Assembly (NCBI RefSeq): GCF_902830275.1
Contig: NZ_CADESW010000006.1
Location: forward strand, 248,001 to 312,000
Length of the DNA: 64,000 nucleotides
Direction of reading: 5' to 3'
Source of the DNA: Burkholderia stagnalis
GTDB taxonomy: Bacteria > Pseudomonadota > Gammaproteobacteria > Burkholderiales > Burkholderiaceae
The position numbers were made by a program, and so were the translations under genes. Positions 1-8,731 of this stretch are shown one piece after another (within the stretch, counting starts at the first letter, position 1; every line of letters starts with the position of its first letter). The notes under the pieces were generated by a model that was not told where the DNA came from, did not search any database, and saw only the letters and a program-made list of their open reading frames with translations.

Positions 1-1
1 G

Positions 2-220
2 TGGATGCCGATCGGCGTGCAGGTGCTGTACGTCACGCCGCTGCTCGTCGTCGCGCAGCTCGTGCCGTTCGTGATCCGCCTGCTGATGGGCGCCGCGTTC
101 CCCGGCTGGCGCTACCTGGTCGATGGTTTCGTCGAGGCCGCGCTGTGGCCGATCGCGAGCCACCTGCTGCTGATGCCGCAGCGCCGTCCGGTCGATCCGG
201 ACGACACGCGCCCGATCTGA
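2..220 (+). CDS. mreD: Rod shape-determining protein MreD, C-terminal fragment
   Basis: The reading frame is open from the left edge and ends at a TGA at 218-220, so this is the last roughly 72 codons of a gene that starts outside the window. The residues form two hydrophobic stretches followed by a short polar, proline-rich tail, as expected for the last membrane segments of the small inner-membrane protein MreD. The identification rests mainly on context: mrdA and rodA follow directly in the order usual for the mreBCD-mrdA-rodA cell-shape cluster. MreD works with MreB, MreC, PBP2 and RodA in lateral wall synthesis. Confidence 0.8.
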   Translation, partial: WMPIGVQVLYVTPLLVVAQLVPFVIRLLMGAAFPGWRYLVDGFVEAALWPIASHLLLMPQRRPVDPDDTRPI

Positions 221-301
221 GCGCGCCCGCGCCGCCAGGACCTGCCTTGAACATTCGCCGCCCCTCCACCCGCCGCGCCGGGTTCGCTCGACCGTAACCG
301 C

Positions 302-2584
302 ATGACCGAATTCAACGACACCCAACAGCAGCTCTCGAGGTTCCGCCTGCGCGTCGCGGCGGCGGGCGTGTTCGTGTTCGTCTGCTTCGGGCTGCTCGCG
401 AGCCGCTTCTTCTACCTGCAGCTCTGGCAGCACGGCAAATACGCGCTGCAGGCCGAGGAGAACCGCATCTCGGTCGCGCCGATCGTGCCGAACCGCGGCA
501 TCATCACCGACCGCAACGGCGTCGTGCTCGCGAAGAACTATTCCGCGTACACGCTCGAGATCACGCCGTCGAAGCTCACCGACACGCTCGAGAACACGAT
601 CGACCAGCTCGCGACGATCGTGCAGATCGACGCGCGCGACCGCCGCCGCTTCAAGAAGCTGCAGGAAGACTCGAAGAACTTCGAGAGCCTGCCGATCCGC
701 ACGCGCCTCACCGACGACGAAGTCGCGCGCTTCACCGCGCAGCGCTTCCGCTTCCCCGGCGTCGACGTGCGCGCGCGGCTGTTCCGCCAGTACCCGCTCG
801 GCACGACGGCCGCGCACGTGATCGGCTACATCGGCCGCATCTCGAAGCGCGACCAGGATCGCATCGACGCGATGAGCGACGACAACGACAGCGATCCGGA
901 ACACTACGATCCGCGCCGCGACGCGAACAACTACAAGGGCACCGACTACGTCGGCAAGATCGGCGTCGAGCAGAGCTACGAGACCGAGCTGCACGGCCTG
1001 ACCGGTTTCGAGGAAGTCGAGGTGACGGCCGGCGGCCGGCCGGTGCGCACGCTGTCGCGCACGCAGGCGACGCCCGGCAACAACCTCGTGCTGTCGCTCG
1101 ACATCGGGCTGCAGCAGATCGCCGAGCAGGCGTTCGCCGGCAAGCGCGGCGCGCTCGTCGCGATCGAGCCGAAGACGGGCGACGTGCTCGCGTTCGTGTC
1201 GTCGCCGAGCTTCGACCCGAACTCGTTCGTCGACGGCATCGACCAGCAGACCTGGGACGAGCTGAACAACTCGCCCGACAAGCCGCTGCTGAACCGCCCG
1301 CTGCACGGCACCTACCCGCCCGGCTCGACCTACAAGCCGTTCATGGCGCTCGCGGGGCTGACGCTCGGCAAGCGCACGCCGGGCTGGGGCATCCAGGATC
1401 CCGGCTACTTCACGTTCGGCGGCCACACGTTCCGCAACGACGTGCGCGCGGGCCAGGGTTTCGTCGACATGAACAAGGCGATCATGGTGTCGAACGACAC
1501 CTACTTCTACATGCTCGCGCGCGACCTCGGCGTGAACGCGATCGCGAACTTCATGAAGCCGTTCGGCTTCGGCCAGATCACCGGCATCGACGTCCAGGGC
1601 GAGGCGCGCGGGATCCTGCCGTCGCCGGACTGGAAGCGCAAGACCTTCAAGAAGGCCGCGCAGCAGAAGTGGTTCGACGGCGAGACGATCAGCCTCGGGA
1701 TCGGCCAGGGCTACAACTCGTTCACGATCCTGCAGCTCGCGCACGCCACCGCGACGCTCGCGAACGACGGCGTCGTGATGAAGCCGCACCTCGTGAAGGA
1801 AGTCGAGGATCCGATCTCGCGCGGGCGCCACCTCACCGTGCCGAAGGAAAGCGCCACGATCCCGCTCAAGCAGTCGGACATCGACGTCGTGAAGCGCGGA
1901 ATGGAGAACGTGATCGAGAACCCGTCCGGCACCGCGTACAAGGTGTTCCGCGGCGCGCCGTACCTCGCGGCCGGCAAGACCGGCACCGCGCAGGTGTTCT
2001 CGCTGCAGGGCGGCAACTACAAGGGCCACCTGCTCGCCGAGCACCTGCGCGACCACGCGCTGTTCATCGCGTACGCGCCGGTCGACCATCCGCAGATCGC
2101 GCTCGCGCTGATCGTCGAGAACGGCGGCTGGGGGGCGCAGTCCGCGGGCCCGATCGCGCGCCGCGTGCTCGACTTCTACCTCGTCGAGCGCCAGAACCCG
2201 AAGAACGAGGCGGCCGCCGTCGCGGCCGCGGCGTCGGCCACCGAGCCGGTCAACGTGCCGGTAACCGGCGATACATCGAAACCCGTCACCGTCGCGGCCG
2301 GCTTCAAGATGCTGCCGCAGCCGGTCGTGCCGGGCGCGGCCAGCGCGTCGGACGCCGCGTCGGCGCCCGACGCGTCCGGCGTGCCGGGCGCCGGCGCCGC
2401 TCCGGCAGCCCCGACGGTCGCGAGCGCCGCCGCACCGGCTGCCGCGAGCATGCCGCCGATCCGGCGCATGCCGCACCGGCCGCGCCGGCCCGCCAGCGAC
2501 GCGCAGCCGCTGGCCGCCGCGCCGCGGGACGACAACCGTGCGACGTCCGCCGCGAAATCGGCGGACGCCGGCACCGCTCATTAA
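302..2584 (+). CDS. mrdA: Penicillin-binding protein 2 (elongasome transpeptidase)
   Basis: 760 residues. PBP2 is the class B transpeptidase that cross-links peptidoglycan during cell elongation together with RodA. A short cytoplasmic N-terminus leads to one membrane anchor (about residues 18-40), then the PBP dimerisation domain, then the transpeptidase domain. The catalytic motif STYK is visible with the active serine at residue 342, SND lies near residue 400, and KTGTAQ near residue 560. The last roughly 130 residues are an Ala/Pro-rich low-complexity tail, longer than in the E. coli protein (633 aa) and common in Burkholderia. Start is the ATG at 302; rodA begins 11 bases after the stop, so the two are co-transcribed. 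Confidence 0.97.
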   Translation: MTEFNDTQQQLSRFRLRVAAAGVFVFVCFGLLASRFFYLQLWQHGKYALQAEENRISVAPIVPNRGIITDRNGVVLAKNYSAYTLEITPSKLTDTLENTIDQLATIVQIDARDRRRFKKLQEDSKNFESLPIRTRLTDDEVARFTAQRFRFPGVDVRARLFRQYPLGTTAAHVIGYIGRISKRDQDRIDAMSDDNDSDPEHYDPRRDANNYKGTDYVGKIGVEQSYETELHGLTGFEEVEVTAGGRPVRTLSRTQATPGNNLVLSLDIGLQQIAEQAFAGKRGALVAIEPKTGDVLAFVSSPSFDPNSFVDGIDQQTWDELNNSPDKPLLNRPLHGTYPPGSTYKPFMALAGLTLGKRTPGWGIQDPGYFTFGGHTFRNDVRAGQGFVDMNKAIMVSNDTYFYMLARDLGVNAIANFMKPFGFGQITGIDVQGEARGILPSPDWKRKTFKKAAQQKWFDGETISLGIGQGYNSFTILQLAHATATLANDGVVMKPHLVKEVEDPISRGRHLTVPKESATIPLKQSDIDVVKRGMENVIENPSGTAYKVFRGAPYLAAGKTGTAQVFSLQGGNYKGHLLAEHLRDHALFIAYAPVDHPQIALALIVENGGWGAQSAGPIARRVLDFYLVERQNPKNEAAAVAAAASATEPVNVPVTGDTSKPVTVAAGFKMLPQPVVPGAASASDAASAPDASGVPGAGAAPAAPTVASAAAPAAASMPPIRRMPHRPRRPASDAQPLAAAPRDDNRATSAAKSADAGTAH

Positions 2585-2595
2585 CGGAGAAAGGC

Positions 2596-3744
2596 ATGCA
2601 ATTCGACAAGCGCGCCTGGCTCGACAAGATCAAGCAGATGTTCGCGGGCTTCGACCGCCCGCTCGCCCTCATCGTGTTCCTGCTGCTGTGCGTCGGCATC
2701 GTCACGCTGTACAGCGCAAGCATCGACGTGCCGGGCCGGGTCGAGGACCAGTTGCGCAACATCCTGCTGACGTTCGTGCTGATGTGGGTGATCGCCAACA
2801 TACCGCCGACGACGCTGATGCGCTTCGCGGTGCCGCTCTACTCGTTCGGCGTCACGCTATTGATCGCGGTCGCGCTGTTCGGGATGACCAAGAAGGGCGC
2901 GAAGCGCTGGCTGAACGTCGGCGTCGTGATCCAGCCGTCCGAGATCCTGAAGATCGCGACGCCGCTGATGCTCGCGTGGTACTACCAGCGCCGCGAAGGC
3001 GGCCTGCGCTGGTACGACTTCATCGCCGCGTTCGGCATCCTGATGGTGCCGGTCGGGCTGATCGCGAAGCAGCCCGACCTCGGCACCGGCCTGCTCGTGT
3101 TCGCGGCGGGCTTCTTCGTGATCTACCTCGCGGGCCTGTCGTTCAAGCTGATCGTGCCGGTGCTGGTCGCCGGCGTGCTCGCGGTCGGCTCGATCGCGGT
3201 GTTCGAGGAACGGATCTGCCAGCCGGAAGTGCAGTGGCCGCTGATGCACGACTACCAGAAGCACCGCGTGTGCACGCTGCTCGACCCGACCTCCGACCCG
3301 CTCGGCAAGGGCTTCCACACGATCCAGGCGGTGATCGCGATCGGCTCCGGCGGCGCGCTCGGCAAGGGCTATCTGAAGGGCACCCAGGCGCACCTCGAAT
3401 TCATTCCGGAAAAGCACACCGACTTCATCTTCGCGGTGTTCTCCGAGGAATGGGGCCTCGCCGGCGGCCTCGTGCTGCTCACGCTGTACATGGCGCTGAT
3501 CGCGCGCGGGCTGTACATCGCCGCGCAGGGCGCGACGCTGTTCGGCCGGCTGCTGGCCGGCTCGCTCACGCTCGCGTTCTTCGTCTACGCGTTCGTCAAC
3601 ATCGGGATGGTGAGCGGGGTACTGCCTGTCGTCGGCGTGCCGTTGCCGTTCATGAGCTACGGCGGCACCGCGCTCACGACGCTCGGCATCGCGATCGGGA
3701 TGATCATGAGCGTCGGCCGGCAGCGGCGGCTGATGAAGAGCTGA
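2596..3744 (+). CDS. rodA: Peptidoglycan glycosyltransferase RodA (SEDS family)
   Basis: 382 residues, multi-pass inner-membrane SEDS glycosyltransferase that polymerises lipid II in the elongasome with PBP2. About ten hydrophobic segments are visible. Family hallmarks are present: QPSE near residue 115, KQPDLGT near residue 158, the EKHTDFIF segment in the large periplasmic loop and a GVPLPFMSYGG motif near the C-terminus. The ATG at 2596 is preceded by a good GGAGA/AAGG ribosome site. A longer in-frame opening runs upstream through mrdA, but only the portion from 2596 is RodA-like. A rho-independent terminator follows at 3794. Confidence 0.97.
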   Translation: MQFDKRAWLDKIKQMFAGFDRPLALIVFLLLCVGIVTLYSASIDVPGRVEDQLRNILLTFVLMWVIANIPPTTLMRFAVPLYSFGVTLLIAVALFGMTKKGAKRWLNVGVVIQPSEILKIATPLMLAWYYQRREGGLRWYDFIAAFGILMVPVGLIAKQPDLGTGLLVFAAGFFVIYLAGLSFKLIVPVLVAGVLAVGSIAVFEERICQPEVQWPLMHDYQKHRVCTLLDPTSDPLGKGFHTIQAVIAIGSGGALGKGYLKGTQAHLEFIPEKHTDFIFAVFSEEWGLAGGLVLLTLYMALIARGLYIAAQGATLFGRLLAGSLTLAFFVYAFVNIGMVSGVLPVVGVPLPFMSYGGTALTTLGIAIGMIMSVGRQRRLMKS

Positions 3745-3793
3745 GCGGGCTGCGCGCCGGACGTTTGCCCGCATATTGAAGCGGCTCGGGATG

Positions 3794-3818
3794 GCGGCGC
3801 CTCGTGCGCCGCTTTTTT
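3794..3818 (+). terminator. Rho-independent terminator after rodA
   Basis: A 7-bp perfect GC stem (3794-3800 with 3806-3812) with a 5-base loop is followed by six T residues (3813-3818). It lies about 50 bases after rodA. Its last T is the first base of the reverse-strand stop codon of the convergent Sel1 gene, so terminator and gene end are packed together. Confidence 0.85.
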
Positions 3819-4591
3819 CATTGCGATGCGCCGTGCGGGCTGCCTTCGGTCGTCGCGCCGGGGGTGCCGCCGGTCGCCGGGCCCTGCGCCTTCACGCGCG
3901 CGCTCAGCTCCTTGAATTTCAGCCCCGCGGTCTCGTCGCCCTGCGCGGCCGCAGCCGCGTAATACGCGCGCGCGATGTTCAGGTTCTGCTCGACGCCGTC
4001 GCCGCCGCGCTCGTAGAACGATGCCGTCACGTATTGCGCGGTGGGCTCGCCCGCGTCGGCCGCCTGCTTGTACCACGCGAATGCCTGGCGGTTGTCGCGC
4101 GGCGTGCCGCGCCCGTCGAGGAACTGGTTCGCGAGCGACAGCTCCGCCTGCACGTGGCCCTGCTTCGCAGCCTTCAGGAACCAGCGATGCGCCTCGGCCG
4201 GATTGCGCGCGACGAATTCGCCGTCGTCGAACATCCGCCCGTACACGTACTGCGCGTGCGACATGTTCGCGTCCGCCGCGCGCTTCAGCCAGCGCAGCCC
4301 CTCGTCGACGTTCGCCGTCACGCCTTCGCCCGTGATCAGCATCATCGCGTAGTTGAACTGCGCGAGGCGGTCGCCGCGCTCGGCCGCATCGTGAAACTGC
4401 ACGAGCGCCGCGCGGTAGTTGCCGGCGTTGTAGTCGGCAATCGCGGACGCCGTCTCGCGCGCCGGCTCCGGCTGCGCATGCGAACCCTGCGCGAGCGCCG
4501 CGCCGCAGACGGCCCACAGGCCGAGCGCGGCGCCGCCTGCCCGCATCGCGCGCGCGCAGCCGTGGCGGCCCGCGCCGTCGATTCCGTTCAT
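3818..4591 (-). CDS. Sel1-repeat (tetratricopeptide-like) secreted protein
   Basis: 257 residues. An N-terminal hydrophobic stretch ending in a probable signal-peptidase site (ALAQG, near residue 35) suggests export to the periplasm. The rest is a row of about five Sel1-like repeats, each 36-38 residues with the pattern A..G...AQ..YG.M, known to form alpha-helical solenoids for protein contacts. The last 25 residues are low-complexity Gly/Thr. The start ATG at 4591 overlaps the stop of the aldolase gene in an ATGA arrangement, so the two are translationally coupled. The specific partner is unknown. Confidence 0.85.
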   Translation of the reverse strand: MNGIDGAGRHGCARAMRAGGAALGLWAVCGAALAQGSHAQPEPARETASAIADYNAGNYRAALVQFHDAAERGDRLAQFNYAMMLITGEGVTANVDEGLRWLKRAADANMSHAQYVYGRMFDDGEFVARNPAEAHRWFLKAAKQGHVQAELSLANQFLDGRGTPRDNRQAFAWYKQAADAGEPTAQYVTASFYERGGDGVEQNLNIARAYYAAAAAQGDETAGLKFKELSARVKAQGPATGGTPGATTEGSPHGASQ

Positions 4592-5373
4592 GACCGCACC
4601 TCCTGCAACGCCTGCCGCGTCGCGCGCAGCAGCCAGGTTACGTCGGCGGACAACGCGATCACCCGGTAGCCGGCGTCGCGGTATTGCCGCGCGGCTGCAG
4701 TATCCGCCGCGAAAATGCCGACCGCGATGCCCGCCTGCCGGCCCGCCGCGAGCACGCGCGCCATCGCGGATTCGACATCCGGATGCCGGGCGTCGCCGAG
4801 ATGCCCGAGGCTGGCCGCGAGGTCGGCGGGGCCGACGAACAGGCAGTCGATACCCGGCGTCGCCGCGATCCGCTCCACGTCGTCGACGCCGCGCGCCGAT
4901 TCGATCTGCGCGATCACCGCGACCTGCGCGTTCGCGGTCTGCAGGTAATCGCGCCGCATCCCGAACGCCGCCGCGCGCACCATCCCCGCCACGCCGCGCA
5001 AGCCGTCCGGCGAATCGGGCGACGGATAGCGGGTGAGCCGCACCGCATGCGCGGCGTCGTCGGCGGTCTCGATGTTCGGGAACATCAGCGTGCGCGCGCC
5101 CGCATCGAGCGCGCGCTTCACGAGCCACGGCTCGCGCGCCGGCACGCGCACGACGGGCTCGCTCGGCAGATGCGCGGCGGCCAGCGCGCGCAGCTGCGAC
5201 GCGACGTCGTCGCTGTCGTTCGGCGCGTGCTCCATGTCGATGCACAGCCAGTCGTAGCCGGCGTGCGCGAGCGCCTCGGCGGCGGCGTCGCTCGCGAGCG
5301 TCAGCCACAGGCCGTACAGCGGATCGTCACCGTCGTGCAGACGTTGTTTGAGGGAATTGGTGAGCGTGCTCAT
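4588..5373 (-). CDS. HpcH/HpaI-family class II aldolase
   Basis: 261 residues. Family members cleave 2-oxo-3-deoxy acids such as 4-hydroxy-2-oxoheptanedioate or 2-dehydro-3-deoxyglucarate to pyruvate plus an aldehyde, using a divalent metal. Visible hallmarks are DMEHAP near residue 46 with catalytic-region histidine, the substrate arginine in VRVP, the metal-ligand glutamate in IAQIES near residue 150 and the DCLFVGPADLAAS segment near residue 177 carrying the metal aspartate. The start ATG at 5373 gives the usual family length. The physiological substrate cannot be read from the sequence; coupling to a Sel1 gene gives no metabolic clue. Confidence 0.88.
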   Translation of the reverse strand: MSTLTNSLKQRLHDGDDPLYGLWLTLASDAAAEALAHAGYDWLCIDMEHAPNDSDDVASQLRALAAAHLPSEPVVRVPAREPWLVKRALDAGARTLMFPNIETADDAAHAVRLTRYPSPDSPDGLRGVAGMVRAAAFGMRRDYLQTANAQVAVIAQIESARGVDDVERIAATPGIDCLFVGPADLAASLGHLGDARHPDVESAMARVLAAGRQAGIAVGIFAADTAAARQYRDAGYRVIALSADVTWLLRATRQALQEVRS

Positions 5374-5596
5374 CGAAACGGCCTCCTGGCGGACAGGCAA
5401 TCGAACGGGGCAAGCAATGGGCGGGGCGCGATGCGCCGGGCGGCGGCGAAACGGTACGGCGGCGCACGCGAACCGTCCGGCCGATGCACGGAAACGGACG
5501 CGCGTCACGACGCCACGCAACGATCATAGCGCGGCGCAGGGCGGAATGTGGGGAGGGACGGCGGGCGCCGGGCGTTCGGCCCGGCAGCCGGCGCAG

Positions 5597-5621
5597 GCGG
5601 GATTCGGCTGACGAATCCCGC
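5597..5621 (-). other. Inverted repeat downstream of queD
   Basis: A perfect 10-bp inverted repeat (5597-5606 with 5612-5621, 5-base loop) sits just past the queD stop in the 256-base gap before the aldolase. No T-run follows on either strand, so it is only a weak candidate terminator. Nothing else recognisable lies between 5374 and 5629; the aldolase promoter must be there. Confidence 0.4.
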
Positions 5622-5629
5622 AGCCGGAT

Positions 5630-6082
5630 TCAGCGGCCGGGCTCGCGCTCGACGTCGGCCCAGCAGTTTGGGGTTTCGTACAGGCGCACGCGCTCGAGGC
5701 GCAGGTTGATGCCGTAGTGCGCGTCGTACACGTTCGCGAGGATGTCGAACGCGATCGCCGCGAGGTTCTCGACGGTCGGGATCCGGTCGATCACGACGGT
5801 CTTGTGATCGGCCATCTGCTCGAGGAACGAACGCACGACCTCGTCGCGCGCGTAGACGAGGAACGCGTGATCCCACTTGCTGACCAGATGCTCCATCGCG
5901 AGCGCCTTCACGTCGGCGAAATCCATCACCATGCCGCGGTCGGGCGCGCCCTCGGTATCGACGAGATCGCCGCGCAACGTGATTTCGAGCACGTAGCGAT
6001 GGCCGTGCAGGTTCCGGCACTGGCTGCGGTGATCGGGGATGCGGTGGCCCGCGTCGAATTCGAGTTTTCGGGTAATCAGCAC
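5630..6082 (-). CDS. queD: 6-carboxy-5,6,7,8-tetrahydropterin synthase
   Basis: 150 residues, the usual QueD length. It converts 7,8-dihydroneopterin triphosphate to 6-carboxytetrahydropterin, the second step to preQ0 and queuosine in tRNA. The zinc site is visible as His13 in FDAGH and the HGHRY motif near residue 26, and the catalytic cysteine lies in QCRNLHGH. It is the last gene of queC-queE-queD; 19 bases separate it from queE. Confidence 0.95.
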   Translation of the reverse strand: MLITRKLEFDAGHRIPDHRSQCRNLHGHRYVLEITLRGDLVDTEGAPDRGMVMDFADVKALAMEHLVSKWDHAFLVYARDEVVRSFLEQMADHKTVVIDRIPTVENLAAIAFDILANVYDAHYGINLRLERVRLYETPNCWADVEREPGR

Positions 6083-6101
6083 GATGTCAAAAAGCCGTGG
6101 C

Positions 6102-6734
6102 TCAGGGAATGTTCAGATACTTGTGGGTCTGCATCGACAGGCGCCACTGCGGATGGCGCTTGCACCAGTCGATCGCGAGCTTCGTATTGAGGTCGCGCGA
6201 CGGGCCGTCCATCGGCTGGACGAGGAAATAGTCGAAGTCGAGCTTCGCGTAGTCGGCGAGCCGCTGGTTGTCCTGCGGGATCACGACCTTCAGCTCGTTG
6301 CCCTTCGTGACGACGAGCGGCGCGTCAGCCTTCGGGCTCACGCAGATCCAGTCGATCGACTCGAGCACCGGCAGCGAGCCGTTGGTCTCGATCGCGATCT
6401 CGAAGCCCTGCGCATGCAGCGCGTCGACGAGCGGCTGGTCGAGCTGCAGCATCGGCTCGCCGCCCGTGCAGACGACGAAGCGATGCACCTCGCCGTCCGG
6501 CCACAGGCTCGCGATCTTCGCGGCAAGCTCGGCGGCGTCCCTGAACTTGCCGCCGTTTTCGCCGTCGGTGCCGACGAAATCGGTGTCGCAGAAGCGGCAC
6601 ACCGCCTCCGCGCGGTCCTCTTCGCGGCCGGACCACAGATTGCAGCCGGCGAACCGGCAGAACACGGCCGGACGGCCCGCATTCGCGCCTTCGCCCTGCA
6701 ACGTGTAGAAAATTTCCTTGACCGCGTAAGTCAT
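6102..6734 (-). CDS. queE: 7-carboxy-7-deazaguanine synthase (radical SAM)
   Basis: 210 residues. Radical-SAM enzyme that contracts the pterin ring of 6-carboxytetrahydropterin to 7-carboxy-7-deazaguanine. The N-terminus has the family signature FYTLQGEG, and the iron-sulfur cysteines have the CX14CX2C spacing seen in many proteobacterial QueE proteins (CNLW then CRFCD). A GGEP motif for SAM binding follows near residue 90. Start ATG at 6734 has an AGGAA ribosome site five bases upstream. It lies between queC and queD in one operon. Confidence 0.95.
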   Translation of the reverse strand: MTYAVKEIFYTLQGEGANAGRPAVFCRFAGCNLWSGREEDRAEAVCRFCDTDFVGTDGENGGKFRDAAELAAKIASLWPDGEVHRFVVCTGGEPMLQLDQPLVDALHAQGFEIAIETNGSLPVLESIDWICVSPKADAPLVVTKGNELKVVIPQDNQRLADYAKLDFDYFLVQPMDGPSRDLNTKLAIDWCKRHPQWRLSMQTHKYLNIP

Positions 6735-6804
6735 CGTTCCTGGTGCGGCTCGCGCCGCGCGTTGTCGATCAGTTCATCCATTGTGCGCTGCCGGCGCGCA
6801 CGCG

Positions 6805-7539
6805 TCACAGCGGCGCTTCCGTCACCCGCTCGCCCTTCAGGTAGGCCTCGTAGCCGCGCTTGCGCAGCTTGCAGGCCGGGCATTCGCCGCAGCCGAAACC
6901 CCAGTCGTGCAGCTCGGCGCGCTCGCCGACATAGCACGTATGCGTCTCGACGCGAATCAGCTCGACGAGTGCCGGGCCGCCGAGCTGCTCGGCGAGCTGC
7001 CAGGTCTGCGCCTTGTCGAGCCACATCAGCGGCGTCTCGAGCACGATCCGCGTATCCATCCCGAGGTTCAGCGCGACCTGCAGCGCCTTCATCGTGTCGT
7101 CGCGGCAGTCCGGGTAGCCGGAGAAGTCGGTCTCGCACATCCCGCCGACCAGCACGCGCAGCCCGCGGCGGTAGGCGACAGCCGCGGCGATCGTCATGAA
7201 CAGCAGGTTGCGGCCCGGCACGAACGTGTTCGGCAAGCCGTTCGCCGCGGTCTCGATCTCGATCGCACGCGTCATCGCGGTGTCGCTGATCGCCCCGAGC
7301 ACCGACAGGTCGACCATGTGATCGTCGCCGAGGCGCTCCGCCCATGCGGGGAACTGGCGCTTCAGCGCGTCGCGCACGCCTTCGCGGCACTCCAGCTCGA
7401 CGCGATGGCGCTGACCGTAGTCGAAGCCGAGGGTCTCGACCGTCTGGTAGCGTTCGAGGGCCCAGGCCACGCACGTGGCCGAGTCCTGCCCGCCCGAAAA
7501 CAACACGAGCGCGCCGTCTTTAGCGTCTGTCCGAATCAC
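6805..7539 (-). CDS. queC: 7-cyano-7-deazaguanine synthase
   Basis: 244 residues. ATP-dependent conversion of 7-carboxy-7-deazaguanine to preQ0. The N-terminal P-loop SGGQDS of the ATP-pyrophosphatase fold is visible near residue 15, and the C-terminal zinc site is seen in [11 protein letters not shown] chose the GTG at 7539 because a GGAG ribosome site lies seven bases upstream and the protein then begins in register with the family; longer in-frame extension upstream is low quality. First gene of the que operon. I looked for a preQ1 riboswitch in the roughly 300-base leader (7540-7837) and recognised none. Confidence 0.95.
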   Translation of the reverse strand: MIRTDAKDGALVLFSGGQDSATCVAWALERYQTVETLGFDYGQRHRVELECREGVRDALKRQFPAWAERLGDDHMVDLSVLGAISDTAMTRAIEIETAANGLPNTFVPGRNLLFMTIAAAVAYRRGLRVLVGGMCETDFSGYPDCRDDTMKALQVALNLGMDTRIVLETPLMWLDKAQTWQLAEQLGGPALVELIRVETHTCYVGERAELHDWGFGCGECPACKLRKRGYEAYLKGERVTEAPL

Positions 7540-7837
7540 CGTGATACTCCGTGAATGTGTAGGCTCGCGTCGCGCTGCGCGCGGACGGCCGGCTGCCGCC
7601 GAGCGGCCCGACGCGTGCCGGCATGCGCCGGCTCGACCAGTATAGGCAGCGCCGCTCGCCGCGCAGGCGACGGGACGCTTATACCGCCCATCGTGCGCCA
7701 TCGGCGCCGCGCACCGGCGCACGGCCGGACCGCCAGCCTCGCGATGCACGCGAAGCGGCGCGCTAAGTCATTGAGCGGGCAAGGATTTTAACACGCCGCC
7801 GCCAATGCCGCCGGGCACGTCGTGCCACCACAAACGA

Positions 7838-7871
7838 AAAACCCCAAGAATCTGGCGATTCTTGGGGTTTT
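7838..7871 (-). terminator. Rho-independent terminator of tRNA-Phe
   Basis: A perfect 15-bp inverted repeat (7838-7852 with 7857-7871) with a 4-base loop ends in a T-run on the minus strand. It lies ten bases beyond the 3' end of tRNA-Phe and separates it from queC. Confidence 0.9.
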
Positions 7872-7880
7872 GGAAACTGC

Positions 7881-7956
7881 TGGTGGCCTGGGACGGAATC
7901 GAACCATCGACACGCGGATTTTCAATCCGCTGCTCTACCAACTGAGCTACCGGGCC
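7881..7956 (-). tRNA. tRNA-Phe(GAA)
   Basis: 76 bases on the minus strand, with encoded CCA. The 7-bp acceptor stem, D-arm with AGCTCAGTTGGTAGAGC, anticodon loop TTGAAAA (anticodon GAA) and T-arm GGTTCGATTCC are all present. Nothing suggests an element inserted here. Confidence 0.97.
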
Positions 7957-8016
7957 AACGAAGAAGCAAAGTATATCGAGCTTTGTTGTGCCGCACAAGG
8001 GGTTTCGTGAAATTTC

Positions 8017-8718
8017 TTATACGGCCCCTTCCGACGGCTTCTTGCCGAGCTCGACGCCGAGCTGCTTGAGCTTGCGATAGAGGTGCGTGCGCTCGAGGCC
8101 CGTCTTCTCCGCGACGCGCGTCATGCTGCCGTTCTCGCGCGCGAGGTGATACTCGAAGTACGCGCGCTCGAACGCATCGCGCGCTTCGCGCAACGGGATG
8201 TCGAACGGAATCGCCGCCGTCTGCCCGGCGAGACCGAGCGCGGCGGTCATGTCGTCGCCGAGCGTCGGCAGTGCCGCCGCGGATGCGATGGACGCCGGCC
8301 CGGCGGTCTGCCCCGCCGTGGTCTTCGCTGCCGCGTTGACGGTCATCGGCGCCGCGCCGCGCGCGAGGCCGTGCTCGACCGCCTTCAGCAGCTTCTGCAA
8401 GGCGATGGGTTTCTCGAGGAAATCGAGCGCACCGATCTTCGTCGCCTCGACGGCCGTGTCGATCGTCGCGTGCCCGGACATCATGATCACGGGCATCGTC
8501 AGCAGCCCCTGCGCCGCCCATTCCTTGAGCAACGTGACGCCGTCGGTATCGGGCATCCAGATATCGAGCAGCACGAGATCGGGCGCCTGCTCGAGACGGT
8601 ATTCACGCGCGGCCTGCGCGTTTTCCGCCGCCTCGACGACATGTCCTTCGTCGCTGAGGATCTCCGAGAGCAATTCCCGGATGCCCATTTCATCATCTAC
8701 CACCAGGATGGTTGCCAT
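8017..8718 (-). CDS. NtrX-like response regulator without AAA+ domain
   Basis: 233 residues. An N-terminal receiver domain has the acidic pair DD at 8-9, phospho-acceptor Asp52 (LLDIWMPD), a switch Ser/Thr near 81 and Lys near 103. A Gly/Ala-rich linker follows, then a C-terminal Fis-type helix-turn-helix (about 180-228) like that of NtrC-family activators. The central sigma-54-activating AAA+ domain of true NtrX is absent, so it probably binds DNA but cannot drive sigma-54 open-complex formation. It is the partner of the kinase encoded 13 bases upstream. Confidence 0.9.
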   Translation of the reverse strand: MATILVVDDEMGIRELLSEILSDEGHVVEAAENAQAAREYRLEQAPDLVLLDIWMPDTDGVTLLKEWAAQGLLTMPVIMMSGHATIDTAVEATKIGALDFLEKPIALQKLLKAVEHGLARGAAPMTVNAAAKTTAGQTAGPASIASAAALPTLGDDMTAALGLAGQTAAIPFDIPLREARDAFERAYFEYHLARENGSMTRVAEKTGLERTHLYRKLKQLGVELGKKPSEGAV

Positions 8719-8731
8719 TTACGCTGCCCTT

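Noticed and set aside
7540-7837. preQ1 riboswitch upstream of queC
   Set aside because: No recognisable preQ1 aptamer sequence or pseudoknot seen.
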